Below, piece by piece: positions 44,267 to 53,182 of a stretch of DNA of 64,000 nucleotides. A model generated the notes under the pieces. The model saw only the letters and a program-made list of their open reading frames with translations, made no database searches and had not been told where the DNA came from. The position numbers and the translations under genes are program-made. The number at the start of each line of letters is the position of its first letter. Positions within the stretch are counted from its first letter, which is position 1. Origin of the DNA: Paenibacillus sp. JJ-100 (lineage in GTDB: Bacteria > Bacillota > Bacilli > Paenibacillales > Paenibacillaceae); contig NZ_CAOJCM010000002.1 in the NCBI RefSeq assembly GCF_948329825.1, positions 868,001 to 932,000 of the forward strand, given 5' to 3'.

Positions 44267-46114
44267 TTACGCGTTATTCTGAGCCATTTTGCGTTGCTTT
44301 TCTGCACGCTCACGCTCGGATTTATTCAGGAGCTTCTTACGAAGACGAATAGATTTCGGCGTGATCTCACAGTATTCATCGTCGTTCAGATATTCAAGGG
44401 CCTGTTCCAGCGAGAAGATAATCGGCGTTTTGATTTTAACCGTATCATCTTTACCTGAAGAACGAACGTTAGAGAGTTGCTTTTCTTTACAGATGTTGAC
44501 AACAATATCATTGTCTCGTGTATGCTCACCCACGATCATACCTTCGTAAATTTCTGTTCCAGGCTCAAGGAAGAGCGTGCCACGATCTTCAACACCCATC
44601 ATTCCATAAAACGTAGATGTACCCGTTTCAGTTGAGATCAGTACCCCTTGGTGACGTCCACCTACTTGACCGGATACGACTGGAGCATAGCTGTCGAAAG
44701 CGTGGTTCATTGTACCGTATCCACGAGTCAATGTCAGGAAGTTTGTACTGTAACCGATGAGACCGCGTGCAGGGATCAGGAACTCCAAGCGCACTTGTCC
44801 GCTACCTGAGTTAACCATGTTCACCATTTCTGCTTTGCGCGCGCCCAAGCTTTCCATAACTGCGCCCATGCTCTCTTCCGGGATATCGATCATCAAACGC
44901 TCAACGGGTTCCATTCTTTTACCGTCAATCTCTTTTACGATAACTTCAGGTTTGGATACTTGAAGCTCATATCCTTCACGACGCATGTTCTCGATCAAGA
45001 TACTAAGGTGAAGCTCACCACGACCAGAAACGATAAATGCATCTGGACTATCCGTTTCATCTACACGAAGAGATACATCTGTTTCAAGCTCTTTCATCAG
45101 ACGCTCACGAATTTTACGGGAAGTAACCCATTTACCTTCACGACCTGCGAATGGACTATTGTTTACGAGGAATGTCATTTGCAGTGTTGGCTCATCAATT
45201 TTCAGAACCGGCAAAGCTTCAGGATTGTTCGGATCAGCGATCGTTTCACCGATGTTGATATCCTTAATCCCTGCAATCGCAACGATGTCACCTGCTCCAG
45301 CTTCTTCGGTCTCGATACGTTTCAGACCTTGGAAACCAAACAGTTTCTCGATACGAGCAGTTTTGCTTTTGCCATCACGCATAATAACAGTAACGGATTG
45401 GCCTTGACGAATTACGCCACGGTTCACACGACCGATTGCGATACGTCCGAGGTATTCATTGTAGTCCATCAGGGTAACGAGGAACTGAAGTGGCTCTTCC
45501 ACGTTCTCTGTTGGATGAGGAATGTGACTTACAATTGTATCGTAGATTGCCATCATGTTGTCATCTTGTTTAGCCGGGTCATCTTCCATGCTGGACGTAC
45601 CATTTAATGCGGAAGCATAAACGACTGGGAAGTCAAGTTGTTCATCATTTGCACCCAGTTCGATGAAAAGATCAAGCACTTCGTCAATAACCTCAGCCGG
45701 ACGAGCCGAAGGACGGTCGATCTTATTTACAACAACAATTGGTGTCAGATTATACTCTAGCGCTTTACGAAGTACGAACTTCGTTTGTGGCATACAGCCT
45801 TCATAAGCATCAACTACGAGAACTACGCCGTCAACCATTTTCATGATACGTTCTACTTCTCCACCGAAGTCGGCGTGTCCTGGTGTATCCACGATGTTAA
45901 TCAAATAGTCTTTATAAGTTATAGCCGTGTTTTTGGCCAAAATTGTAATACCGCGTTCACGTTCTAAATCGTTCGAGTCCATTACGCGCTCCTGTACCGT
46001 TTCGTGATCACGGTAAGTACCGGATTGCTGGAGCAACTTGTCGACGAGTGTTGTTTTACCGTGGTCGACGTGGGCAATAATCGCAATATTGCGAATGTGT
46101 TCTCTTGAATGCAT
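44267..46114 (-). CDS. typA: Ribosome-associated GTPase TypA/BipA
   Basis: A translational GTPase of the EF-G/LepA class that binds ribosomes and helps subunit assembly and stress or cold growth. The 615-residue protein starts [20 protein letters not shown] with G1 AHVDHGKTT, then [11 protein letters not shown] (G2), [14 protein letters not shown] (G3) and [10 protein letters not shown] (G4). The C-terminal domain starts near [20 protein letters not shown] and has [17 protein letters not shown]. The ATG at 46114 is the family start; the purine-rich GGAAAGGAT lies slightly far upstream. The leader carries a hairpin, and the promoter is clear. Confidence 0.97.
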   Translation of the reverse strand: MHSREHIRNIAIIAHVDHGKTTLVDKLLQQSGTYRDHETVQERVMDSNDLERERGITILAKNTAITYKDYLINIVDTPGHADFGGEVERIMKMVDGVVLVVDAYEGCMPQTKFVLRKALEYNLTPIVVVNKIDRPSARPAEVIDEVLDLFIELGANDEQLDFPVVYASALNGTSSMEDDPAKQDDNMMAIYDTIVSHIPHPTENVEEPLQFLVTLMDYNEYLGRIAIGRVNRGVIRQGQSVTVIMRDGKSKTARIEKLFGFQGLKRIETEEAGAGDIVAIAGIKDINIGETIADPNNPEALPVLKIDEPTLQMTFLVNNSPFAGREGKWVTSRKIRERLMKELETDVSLRVDETDSPDAFIVSGRGELHLSILIENMRREGYELQVSKPEVIVKEIDGKRMEPVERLMIDIPEESMGAVMESLGARKAEMVNMVNSGSGQVRLEFLIPARGLIGYSTNFLTLTRGYGTMNHAFDSYAPVVSGQVGGRHQGVLISTETGTSTFYGMMGVEDRGTLFLEPGTEIYEGMIVGEHTRDNDIVVNICKEKQLSNVRSSGKDDTVKIKTPIIFSLEQALEYLNDDEYCEITPKSIRLRKKLLNKSERERAEKQRKMAQNNA

Positions 46115-46195
46115 GGTTTGTATCCATATCCTTTCCAATTTCAAAATTCATATCTACTGAACATCCCGCAATTTCGCAGTTTACTCACAAAATAA

Positions 46196-46216
46196 GCGTC
46201 GGTGATATCCCGACGC
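46196..46216 (-). promoter_or_regulatory. Hairpin in the typA leader
   Basis: The GC-rich 7-bp stem gcgtcgg/ccgacgc (46196-46202 with 46210-46216) lies in the untranslated leader, followed on the minus strand by TTATTTTG. It may be an attenuator or mRNA-stabilising hairpin; the T-run is weak. Confidence 0.45.
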
Positions 46217-46233
46217 ATGTCTATATCCCCTAT

Positions 46234-46261
46234 ATTATAGTTTATCATAGGTAAAAATCAA
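46234..46261 (-). promoter_or_regulatory. Sigma-A promoter of typA
   Basis: On the minus strand TTGATT (46256-46261) and TATAAT (46234-46239) with a 16-base spacer. A start near 46227 gives a leader of about 110 bases. Confidence 0.75.
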
Positions 46262-46302
46262 GATATTTCGTTCGAAATAGCTCAAGCCAGTTGCAGAGAT
46301 AT

Positions 46303-46797
46303 TTACCATCTCTTTCCTCGGCCTGGACGAGCTTGCCCGGTAAGCAACCAGATGCCACCCAGAATGAGGAGTACAGCGAGCACGTAGATGATTCCTGTCT
46401 GGAGCAGAGTAAACGCCAACAATACGATGGACACAGCCCCCAGGATGAGTGCGGCAGGATAGACAAATTCCGGTCTTCGGCGCTCAACCATACCATACCC
46501 TAATAAACCTGCGGCGATACCTAACAGAAGAAGTGGCCACAAGTTCCTCATGAGTCCAGCTCCCCATATGTTCGTTATGCTGAACAACACCCCATATACG
46601 GTGAGTATGCCCGCCGGTACTAAAGACCAGGACGGGGCAGTCCGAGCATAAAACAGTGCATAAAGAGCAATACCCGGTAGCAAAAGCAGAAGCGGCCAGA
46701 AGTTCCGGCCAATAAATCCAAAAACCCCTGATTTTCCAAGTAAAATCACAAAACCTGCAACTACAATAAATAGTCCGATAGCTCTCTCATTTTTCAT
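46303..46797 (-). CDS. Hypothetical multi-pass membrane protein
   Basis: A 164-residue protein that is almost wholly hydrophobic, with about six to seven membrane segments and two similar halves: NFWPLLLLLPGIALY and NLWPLLLLGIAAGLL recur, a repeat also seen in LiaF/LiaI-like and DUF5668 proteins. A basic tail (ARPGRGKRW) ends it. The ATG at 46797 has AGGTGA 6 bases upstream. It is monocistronic upstream of typA. Function unknown; an envelope-stress role is only a guess from the repeat type. Confidence 0.7.
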   Translation of the reverse strand: MKNERAIGLFIVVAGFVILLGKSGVFGFIGRNFWPLLLLLPGIALYALFYARTAPSWSLVPAGILTVYGVLFSITNIWGAGLMRNLWPLLLLGIAAGLLGYGMVERRRPEFVYPAALILGAVSIVLLAFTLLQTGIIYVLAVLLILGGIWLLTGQARPGRGKRW

Positions 46798-47176
46798 CCT
46801 AGTCACCTCTTGTTTTCTCAGCTATGTAACTTCCAAAGTATGTGCTGACTCAAGCATTATACGAATTTTTGATACAAAATCGAGCTTTTACTACTATTTC
46901 TTCTAGTGTATCTGATGTTCCTCCAAAAAACTATACTTGATGTCGAAAATCAGCGCTTCTTTACTCGAGTAGAACAATACCTCACCTCCTGCATTATCCT
47001 GTATTTCCATGAATGAGAATAGATATAATTGAGGCAATAGCAGATGGATCCCACAATGGATTTTCATATGTCAAAAAAGTCCGCACCGATCGGTGGAACG
47101 CTGCAAAACCAATTGTGAGATAGGGTGCCTTAATGACACCCCTCGATTATTTTATATCGCAGAGTTCACATCTCAT
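46798..47176. other. Gene-poor region between the membrane protein gene and terC-like gene
   Basis: About 380 bases. It holds a TATAAT (46856-46861, minus) that is the likely -10 of the membrane protein gene, a tiny candidate ORF at 46903-46977, and a short hairpin near 47124-47142 (gggtgcc/gacaccc) without a T-run. Nothing else stands out. Confidence 0.5.
46903..46977 (-). CDS. Candidate tiny ORF with strong ribosome binding site
   Basis: AGGAGGTGAGGTA precedes a TTG that opens a 24-residue frame, MFYSSKEALIFDIKYSFLEE plus HQIH. The Shine-Dalgarno is close to perfect, which is rarer by chance than the short frame itself. It lies upstream of the hypothetical membrane protein gene and could be a leader peptide. 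No family recognised. A chance match is quite possible. Confidence 0.25.
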   Translation of the reverse strand: MFYSSKEALIFDIKYSFLEEHQIH

Positions 47177-47836
47177 TTAAGCATTCCGGCGAACGAACCT
47201 GTGCGCTCCTCCTGCTGCAATGACCAAGCCAGCCATAGCTATGGGTAGCATCACGTGCGCTTCCGTTGCCATTCCTCCCAGCCATTCCCCGAGCTTGGGA
47301 TCTTTCATTAACATCTCTCCTGCGGTAAAAGCCAGGATGCCTGATCCAACAAACACCAGAATGGGAAAACGCTTCAGCAGACCTACAATAAGGCCACTGC
47401 CCCATACAACGATGGGTATACTAATTGCAATACCAATGACAATCAAAGCCAAATCTCCATCCGCCAACGCAGCAATCGCTAACACATTGTCCAGACTCAT
47501 TACAAAGTCCGCAACCAATATCGTTTGAATCGCTCTCCAGGTGGTAGACGCATTTCGAACTTGTACTTCATCGTCATTTTGAAGCAGTAATTTCATTGCG
47601 ATCCAGAATAATAAAAGTCCACCCGCCGCTTGAATATACGGAATACCCAGTAGTAACACCGCCACAAAAGTAAGGATACAGCGTAAAATCACTGCACCGA
47701 AAGCGCCCCACCAGACTGCCTTTTGACGTTGAGCCGGAGGTAGATCCTTGCTCGCCAATGCGATAACGACGGCATTATCCCCACTTAGTACCAGATTAAT
47801 CATTAAAATTTGCGTTAATAGCCATAGCGTATCCAT
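47177..47836 (-). CDS. TerC family integral membrane protein (1)
   Basis: A 219-residue TerC-family protein with about seven membrane segments. It has the paired aspartate motifs MINLVLSGDNAVVIALA near the start and ADFVMSLDNVLAIAALA in the middle, thought to line a metal path. TerC proteins of the YkoY/YceF type are linked to manganese export in Bacillus subtilis, so metal efflux is the likely role. GGGGGATGAGGAG precedes the ATG. It is divergent from a paralogue 89 bases away. Confidence 0.87.
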   Translation of the reverse strand: MDTLWLLTQILMINLVLSGDNAVVIALASKDLPPAQRQKAVWWGAFGAVILRCILTFVAVLLLGIPYIQAAGGLLLFWIAMKLLLQNDDEVQVRNASTTWRAIQTILVADFVMSLDNVLAIAALADGDLALIVIGIAISIPIVVWGSGLIVGLLKRFPILVFVGSGILAFTAGEMLMKDPKLGEWLGGMATEAHVMLPIAMAGLVIAAGGAHRFVRRNA

Positions 47837-47859
47837 CTCCTCATCCCCCTCATTCTAAC

Positions 47860-47888
47860 TTGTATGTAAAAGATGTACATGCTATTCT
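47860..47888 (+). promoter_or_regulatory. Candidate promoter of the second terC-like gene
   Basis: TTGTAT (47860-47865) and TATTCT (47883-47888) with a 17-base spacer, 38 bases before the ATG. The whole region between the two divergent genes is only 89 bases, too short for a yybP-ykoY manganese riboswitch. Confidence 0.5.
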
Positions 47889-47925
47889 TAATGATTGAAG
47901 AATATATAAGGAGTGACATAACGCC

Positions 47926-48624
47926 ATGGAGCCGTTTAGTCCCACATTTTGGCTGGCTTTATTGAACATTGTTTTTATCGATCTGATCCTGGCTGGAGAT
48001 AACGCAATTGTCATTGGCCTTGCCGCCAGAAACTTACACCCTGCTGTACAAAAAAAAGCTATTCTATATGGTACAGGCGGTGCTCTTCTCATTCGAATTG
48101 TGGCTACCATCATTGTATTATGGCTGCTAAAAGTACCTTGGCTCCTACTTGCAGGCGGTCTACTCCTGATCTGGATTGCCTACAAACTGTTAGCTGATCA
48201 GGAAGATGAGCATAATGATATTCAGGCTGGATCGTCGCTGTGGACCGCCGTCCGCACGATCATCATCGCAGATGCAGCCATGGGGCTCGATAATGTAATT
48301 GCCGTAGCCGGAGCTGCGCAGCAACATTTGGTACTTGTCATTCTCGGCCTATTGATTAGCGTCCCTATTATTGTCTGGGGCAGCACCTTGTTTATCAAAC
48401 TCATTAATCGGTTTCCCTGGATTATCTATATTGGAGCGATTGTACTAGGTTACACCGCTTCGAACATGATTACCGAAGAACAACGGATCATGCCCTTTTT
48501 CAATGAGCATCCAGCCGTGCGCATTCTTTTTATCGCTGTGGTGATTTGCGGTATTGTCTTTGCGGGTTATCGTAAACGTTCTAGTAGTAAAAAGCAGAAT
48601 AAACCGCAACACTCCTATTCGTAA
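47926..48624 (+). CDS. TerC family integral membrane protein (2)
   Basis: A 232-residue paralogue of the divergent neighbour, of the YjbE type, with VFIDLILAGDNAIVIGLAAR and IIIADAAMGLDNVIAVAGAA as the two aspartate motifs. About seven membrane segments and a basic, lysine-rich C-terminal tail. AAGGAGTGA lies 8 bases before the ATG. A metal (probably manganese) export role is inferred from the family. Confidence 0.87.
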   Translation: MEPFSPTFWLALLNIVFIDLILAGDNAIVIGLAARNLHPAVQKKAILYGTGGALLIRIVATIIVLWLLKVPWLLLAGGLLLIWIAYKLLADQEDEHNDIQAGSSLWTAVRTIIIADAAMGLDNVIAVAGAAQQHLVLVILGLLISVPIIVWGSTLFIKLINRFPWIIYIGAIVLGYTASNMITEEQRIMPFFNEHPAVRILFIAVVICGIVFAGYRKRSSSKKQNKPQHSYS

Positions 48625-48667
48625 TGAATTCGGACATAGCCATCTTTCACATGTAAATACAAAAAGA

Positions 48668-48706
48668 ACAGGACTGGCCGCCTTTACAGCGGTCAGTCCT
48701 GTTTTT
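48668..48706. terminator. Bidirectional terminator between terC-like gene and thiI
   Basis: A 14-bp stem (48668-48681 with 48689-48702, one G-T wobble), 7-base loop, then T-run on the plus strand; the minus strand also has T-rich sequence after it. It serves the convergent terC-like gene and thiI. Confidence 0.92.
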
Positions 48707-48754
48707 ATGTTTTATTAACATTCCATTTGTTATGTCTACCACTGCAATTGCAAG

Positions 48755-49999
48755 TTAGAACCAATCATCCTTCATCACACTATCTTCTGACTGTCCTGTC
48801 CGGATGGATGCTTCTCCAGCGTGCAATATGATCGTTTCAGTTTGCTCTACCGCCTTCTCCAGCCATACCGGCAGATGACTCATCGTCGCTTCAATTTTAT
48901 CTACAATTCGCAGATTTGGGTTGGTTGACGGTGATTTGGGAACAAACAAAGTACAACAGTCTTCATAAGGCAAAATGGAGATATCATACGTACCAATCTG
49001 CTTGGAAATCGAAATAATTTCCTGCTTGTCCATCATCACCAATGGTCTGAGCAACGGTAGATCTGTGGCTCTCCCAATGACATTCATACTTGGCAGGGTC
49101 TGACTTGCGACCTGACCCAAACTATCTCCCGTAATCAGTGCAAGTGCACGCTCGCGTTCTGCCAGTTTGGTCGCTATCCGTAACATGGAACGCCGCATCA
49201 GTGTAATGATCAGATTGTCTTGCCCTAACTGAGTGAATGCAGTCTGAATCTCTGTAAATGGAACAAGATGTAACTTAATGGTACCCGCATGATCAGCAAG
49301 AGCACGGGCTAGATCAATCACCTTCTCTTTTGCACGCTGACTTGTAAACGGATAACTGTAAAAATGAACACACTCTACTTCCAATCCGCGGCGCATGGAG
49401 GACCATGCGGCTACCGGACTGTCTATCCCTCCAGATAAGAGTACCATCGCCTTGCCATTTGTCCCCAGTGGGAATCCACCTACGGCAGGAATAACCTCAC
49501 TAAAAATATAAGTGCCTTGTTCGCGTATTTCTACACGCAATTCGATATCAGGCTCACGCACGTCTACTTTCAGTTGTTGGAACTTGCGCAGTATAGGTGA
49601 GCCGACCAAATGATTCGTTTCATGAGAGGAATGCGGAAACGCCTTCCAGACCCGGCGTGCATTAACCTTGAAGGTCGTCATCTCACCAAATTCGCCGGCA
49701 CGTTCATCCATGAACGCAACCGCTGTTTGTACAATCTCATCTATCTCGGACGGCGTTACTTTTACTGGACTGATAGACATTACACCAAATACACGTTTCA
49801 ATACGGGAATCAGCTGTGTATGGGATTCACCACCAAGATCTACGTAGACCCGGCCATATTCTTTACGCAAGCTTGCCCCTGGATAGGGCTTAATCAGCGC
49901 TTTAACTTGAGTAATAATGGTTTTCTCAAAACGTGCTCGGTTTTTTCCTTTTAACATAAACTCTCCGAAACGGAGCAGAAGCATATCATATTTCAACAT
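48755..49999 (-). CDS. thiI: tRNA 4-thiouridine synthetase ThiI (no rhodanese domain)
   Basis: ThiI makes 4-thiouridine at position 8 of tRNA and can supply sulfur for thiamin. The 414-residue protein has the NFLD and THUMP domains (residues 1 to about 170) and the PP-loop ATPase domain with VLLSGGIDSPVAAW. The rhodanese domain found in the longer enterobacterial enzyme is absent, so sulfur probably comes straight from the cysteine desulfurase encoded just upstream (5 bases apart). This matches the known NifZ-ThiI pairing in Bacillus. Confidence 0.96.
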   Translation of the reverse strand: MLKYDMLLLRFGEFMLKGKNRARFEKTIITQVKALIKPYPGASLRKEYGRVYVDLGGESHTQLIPVLKRVFGVMSISPVKVTPSEIDEIVQTAVAFMDERAGEFGEMTTFKVNARRVWKAFPHSSHETNHLVGSPILRKFQQLKVDVREPDIELRVEIREQGTYIFSEVIPAVGGFPLGTNGKAMVLLSGGIDSPVAAWSSMRRGLEVECVHFYSYPFTSQRAKEKVIDLARALADHAGTIKLHLVPFTEIQTAFTQLGQDNLIITLMRRSMLRIATKLAERERALALITGDSLGQVASQTLPSMNVIGRATDLPLLRPLVMMDKQEIISISKQIGTYDISILPYEDCCTLFVPKSPSTNPNLRIVDKIEATMSHLPVWLEKAVEQTETIILHAGEASIRTGQSEDSVMKDDWF

Positions 50000-50004
50000 T
50001 TAGT

Positions 50005-51153
50005 TTACATCCGCCTTTCGAGTGGCCGTAGCTGTGCCACCATCTGTTGAAGCGCTTTTTCCAATATCGCTACGTCTTCTTCTGTATGTTCATCACCAAA
50101 ACTTATTCGCAAACCTCCAGCAGCACAAGCTTCATCTCTCCCCATGGCTAGTAACACCCGGCTGGGTTCAGCCGAACGCGAAGAACAAGCAGACTGGGTT
50201 GATACGGTACACCCAAGTTGTTCCAGTGTATGCAGTGCCACTTCAGCTTTCATGCCTGGATAGGAAAAATGCACAATATGTGGTGCTCCTTCTTTGGTGC
50301 TGTTAAGTTGTAGCTCAGGAATAGAAGAAATTGTATCCATGACTCGGTCTCGGAGTATACGTATACTCTTTGTAAAATCACTCTGTCTCTCTCCCGCAAT
50401 GCGCATCGCCTTAGCCATGCCAACGATCAAAGCCACATTCTCGGTACCCGCCCTAAAATTGTGTTCTTGCGAACCTCCTGACAGAAGCGGGGTAATCTCT
50501 ACGCCGCTTCGTACATAAAGTAACCCTGCTCCTTTAGGTCCCCTGATCTTATGAGCAGACAAACTGTATAAATCCGCTCTCCATTGAGCTGGTGAGACGG
50601 GTAATTTTCCGAAACCCTGAACACCATCAACGTGGAAAAGGACACGCGGTGCCTTTTGTTTAAGCTGCTTGCCAATCTCACCTACCGGATTGACAGCCCC
50701 AGTCTCGTTGTTTACATGCATTAGACTGACAAGCACGGTATCCGAGCGGACAGCACTGATTACCTGATCAACAGAAACAACACCTCTCGAATCGACAGGG
50801 ATCCAGGTTACATCCCATCCCCACTGTTGTAGCTGCAATACACTTTCATACACAGAAGCATGCTCTGCCGCCGTGGTTATGATGTGTTTCCCTCGTGAGC
50901 AATATCGGAGTACGGTCCCCTTAATCGCAAGATTGTTACTCTCTGTTGCACCGGATGTGAATACGATCTCATCCGGCTTCACACCGATGGCAGTAGCACA
51001 GCCTGCTCGGGCCCGGCGAAGTAACTGATTCGCACGTTCACCATATCCATGAATGGACGAAGCATTTCCGAATTGGGTTTCCATAATCTCTGCCATTGTG
51101 CGAATCACATCCGGATACGGAGGTGTCGTTGCTGCATAATCAAAATATTTCAA
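50005..51153 (-). CDS. Cysteine desulfurase, NifS/IscS family (NifZ-type)
   Basis: A PLP enzyme that removes sulfur from cysteine as persulfide. The product starts MKYFDYAATTPPYPDVIRTM (TTG at 51153 with AAGGTG 9 bases upstream); 382 residues. The PLP lysine lies in SAHKIRGPKGAGLLYV and the active cysteine in STQSACSSRSAEPSRVL. An open frame runs to 51273, but a promoter at 51203-51230 lies inside that extension, supporting the shorter form. It is operonic with thiI, so it likely serves tRNA thiolation. Confidence 0.93.
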   Translation of the reverse strand: MKYFDYAATTPPYPDVIRTMAEIMETQFGNASSIHGYGERANQLLRRARAGCATAIGVKPDEIVFTSGATESNNLAIKGTVLRYCSRGKHIITTAAEHASVYESVLQLQQWGWDVTWIPVDSRGVVSVDQVISAVRSDTVLVSLMHVNNETGAVNPVGEIGKQLKQKAPRVLFHVDGVQGFGKLPVSPAQWRADLYSLSAHKIRGPKGAGLLYVRSGVEITPLLSGGSQEHNFRAGTENVALIVGMAKAMRIAGERQSDFTKSIRILRDRVMDTISSIPELQLNSTKEGAPHIVHFSYPGMKAEVALHTLEQLGCTVSTQSACSSRSAEPSRVLLAMGRDEACAAGGLRISFGDEHTEEDVAILEKALQQMVAQLRPLERRM

Positions 51154-51202
51154 AACGAGGTGCACCTTCCTTATCTGTTCGTTCATTAACACTATAAAGA
51201 GC

Positions 51203-51230
51203 ATTGTACCACGATCTATGTACAACACAA
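51203..51230 (-). promoter_or_regulatory. Sigma-A promoter of the desulfurase-thiI operon
   Basis: On the minus strand TTGTGT (51225-51230) and TACAAT (51203-51208) with a 16-base spacer, about 50 bases before the TTG start. Confidence 0.6.
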
Positions 51231-51386
51231 AAAGACCAATCAAAAGCAGTACGTACATACCCTGCATTTGCATTGGATCTCTTTGCCCACTAATAGATAT
51301 GAACTTTTTAACGGAATGAAACTAAAGAATGCTTATACTTGACCTAATAAACACATTATTATGAAGTGGCTATATCAGCTATCTTC

Positions 51387-52136
51387 TTAAATTGCATATT
51401 TGGAACGAGCACGTTCCACTTTAGCAATATAGTTCTGTGTTTCAACAGGTAGCAGATGCAGCATGCTCATCAGCTCATGATCACTTGTTACACCGAGTCT
51501 GGATACCCGTCCTGGGCCGGCATTATATGCAGCCAAAGCCATCTTTTCCTGTCCACCAAAACGCTGGAGTTGGAGCGCCAAATATTTGGTTCCTGCGTCA
51601 ATATTCTGAGCTGGGTCAAAAGAATCGCTCACACCAAGTCCTGCCGCTGTACCATCCATTAACTGCATCAGACCCTTGGCTCCTGCTGAAGAGACAACTT
51701 TGGGATTAAAACCGGATTCGGTATCAATAACCGCTTTGATTAAAGATTCCGGTACGCCATATTTAATGCTGGCTTGCGAGATTAATGAATCATAATCCGT
51801 AGGTAACGTCGTGCCCGAATCAGCTTGTACCGTACTTGTCAGAGACTGCAAAGATGTCAGACGATCTGCTTCAGAAGAGCTCACCGAAGTCAAATCCGGG
51901 CTGTAGGTACTACCGAGCTGTAACCACAATAAGCCATCGTTTGATCTTTTGGAGATAGGATATTGATTTACTGCTTCATTTGGACTTGATGTACCGTTGC
52001 TGTTTAACAGCCCATCAATGACTTCTGAAAAGCCAGTCGTCGAGCCAGCTTGTACACTCGAACCACTCGTTTGGTTGTTAATATTGGATAACTGCAGCTC
52101 CAGTAACTGCCGCGAACTATTTGGATCTATCTGCAT
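51387..52136 (-). CDS. Lytic transglycosylase (SLT domain), YjbJ-like
   Basis: A 249-residue protein. The C-terminal SLT (soluble lytic transglycosylase) domain (about 115-245) has VIDTESGFNPKVVSS with catalytic Glu140, AGAKGLMQLM and LALAAYNAGPGRVSRLG. The N-terminal 110 residues are serine/threonine-rich and lack any signal peptide, so export may use another route, as for some flagellar or spore-associated homologues. It cleaves peptidoglycan glycan strands. Monocistronic. Confidence 0.87.
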   Translation of the reverse strand: MQIDPNSSRQLLELQLSNINNQTSGSSVQAGSTTGFSEVIDGLLNSNGTSSPNEAVNQYPISKRSNDGLLWLQLGSTYSPDLTSVSSSEADRLTSLQSLTSTVQADSGTTLPTDYDSLISQASIKYGVPESLIKAVIDTESGFNPKVVSSAGAKGLMQLMDGTAAGLGVSDSFDPAQNIDAGTKYLALQLQRFGGQEKMALAAYNAGPGRVSRLGVTSDHELMSMLHLLPVETQNYIAKVERARSKYAI

Positions 52137-52256
52137 GTGCTACGCTCACTCCCGTTTCATTCAACCTTGATGACTTTATTCTACATTGTTTTACACGCAG
52201 GTTCCATCATTTTCATAAAAAATAGCTGAATAGACATTCCAATATTCGTTAATGCG

Positions 52257-52303
52257 AAAAAAAACCTCCTGTTATCACCACGGTCTGGTGAGCACAGAAG
52301 GTT
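52257..52303 (-). terminator. Terminator after the DUF4190-like gene
   Basis: An interrupted stem (about 52263-52279 with 52285-52303, containing aacct/aggtt and cacca/tggtg arms) is followed on the minus strand by eight T (52257-52264). It lies 47 bases after the gene end. Confidence 0.85.
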
Positions 52304-52349
52304 GCATCAAAATGAGAAGGGTTTCACATCATTTTACATTCTTTTATTT

Positions 52350-52769
52350 TTAACGTGCAAAGGGGAGCATAAAAAAGTAACTAAGTGTAGCAACAATACC
52401 AAGACCAATCGCCCAGGCCCCTGCCGTTTTACGGCCATTTACATAAGCATAATAACCTAGCACTGCCGCAGCCGGACCAAGCACGATGGACCACATGAAC
52501 AAGGAAGCGATACCAAAAGCAAGCCCCGTATAACCTGCAACACGACCTGTAGAGCCCATTACACTATCTGCCTCGTGTTTCTCAGGAATTTCCCGGGAAC
52601 TTGTACGCTCCGTCTCCCTGCTCCGAACAGTTGCTTGTGGCGCCACCTCAGCTCCATACTCTTCACGGTATGCTTTTCTCGGATAATCTACACGCTGGCG
52701 TTGGTGATCTTCCTTGGCCTCTGTGTTATAACGGTCCAACCCTTTGTCTTGAATATCATCATTTTTCAT
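52350..52769 (-). CDS. DUF4190-like small membrane protein
   Basis: A 139-residue protein with a highly charged N-terminal half (about 1-70, rich in R, E and D, probably disordered in the cytoplasm) and two transmembrane segments (about 77-102 and 114-136). GYTGLAFGIASLFMWSIVLG and AGAWAIGLGIVATLSYFF fit DUF4190. Function unknown. Monocistronic with a terminator. Confidence 0.7.
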   Translation of the reverse strand: MKNDDIQDKGLDRYNTEAKEDHQRQRVDYPRKAYREEYGAEVAPQATVRSRETERTSSREIPEKHEADSVMGSTGRVAGYTGLAFGIASLFMWSIVLGPAAAVLGYYAYVNGRKTAGAWAIGLGIVATLSYFFMLPFAR

Positions 52770-52803
52770 GTGAAAGCACCTCCGTTAATAATTGGATGAC
52801 TGC

Positions 52804-53022
52804 TTATTTAGGTCTAAATGTGTGGCAGCAAGTGGCAGAAGAGGTGCGGGCATGATCACGATGATCGGAGTCAAACGTCTCACCGGCAAACTCCTCATGC
52901 AAACGACGGGTAGCGTGTTGGTCAATGTCAATCATGATAGCATCGGCTTGGCAAAAGTTGTTTTCTCCCCAAAAGTGACAGTTGGAGATGCTGCATTTGA
53001 CAATTGGTTTGTCATGGCTCAT
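52804..53022 (-). CDS. DUF1540 small cysteine protein
   Basis: A 72-residue protein with VKCSISNCHFWGENNFCQAD near the start: the cysteine spacing of DUF1540, presumed to bind a metal. A later DHARTSSATCCHTFRPK adds two more cysteines. AGGTGA lies 7 bases before the ATG. DUF1540 proteins are common in spore formers and of unknown role. Confidence 0.8.
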   Translation of the reverse strand: MSHDKPIVKCSISNCHFWGENNFCQADAIMIDIDQHATRRLHEEFAGETFDSDHRDHARTSSATCCHTFRPK

Positions 53023-53141
53023 TTTTTATCACCTCGATACCTATTGTTACCCCTGCACAAATCCGATATTCTCCGCTTAAATGCCAGATGATAACATGTC
53101 CCTTTTGAACCCCTGTACAACGGTCATTCTGATTTTAAGAT

Positions 53142-53166
53142 AAAAAAAACCGCCACTTGGGCGGTT
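53142..53166 (-). terminator. Terminator after ypuI-like gene
   Basis: The 7-bp stem aaccgcc/ggcggtt (53148-53154 with 53160-53166), 5-base loop, followed on the minus strand by eight T. It lies just after the stop codon. Confidence 0.9.
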
Positions 53167-53182
53167 AATGTTTTACGTATAA

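Noticed and set aside
44960-45607. Plus-strand frame of 215 codons opposite typA
   Set aside because: Antisense to a strongly conserved GTPase; no ribosome binding site or family match.
47837-47925. Manganese riboswitch (yybP-ykoY) between the TerC genes
   Set aside because: The gap is only 89 bases and lacks the paired-helix pattern of that riboswitch.
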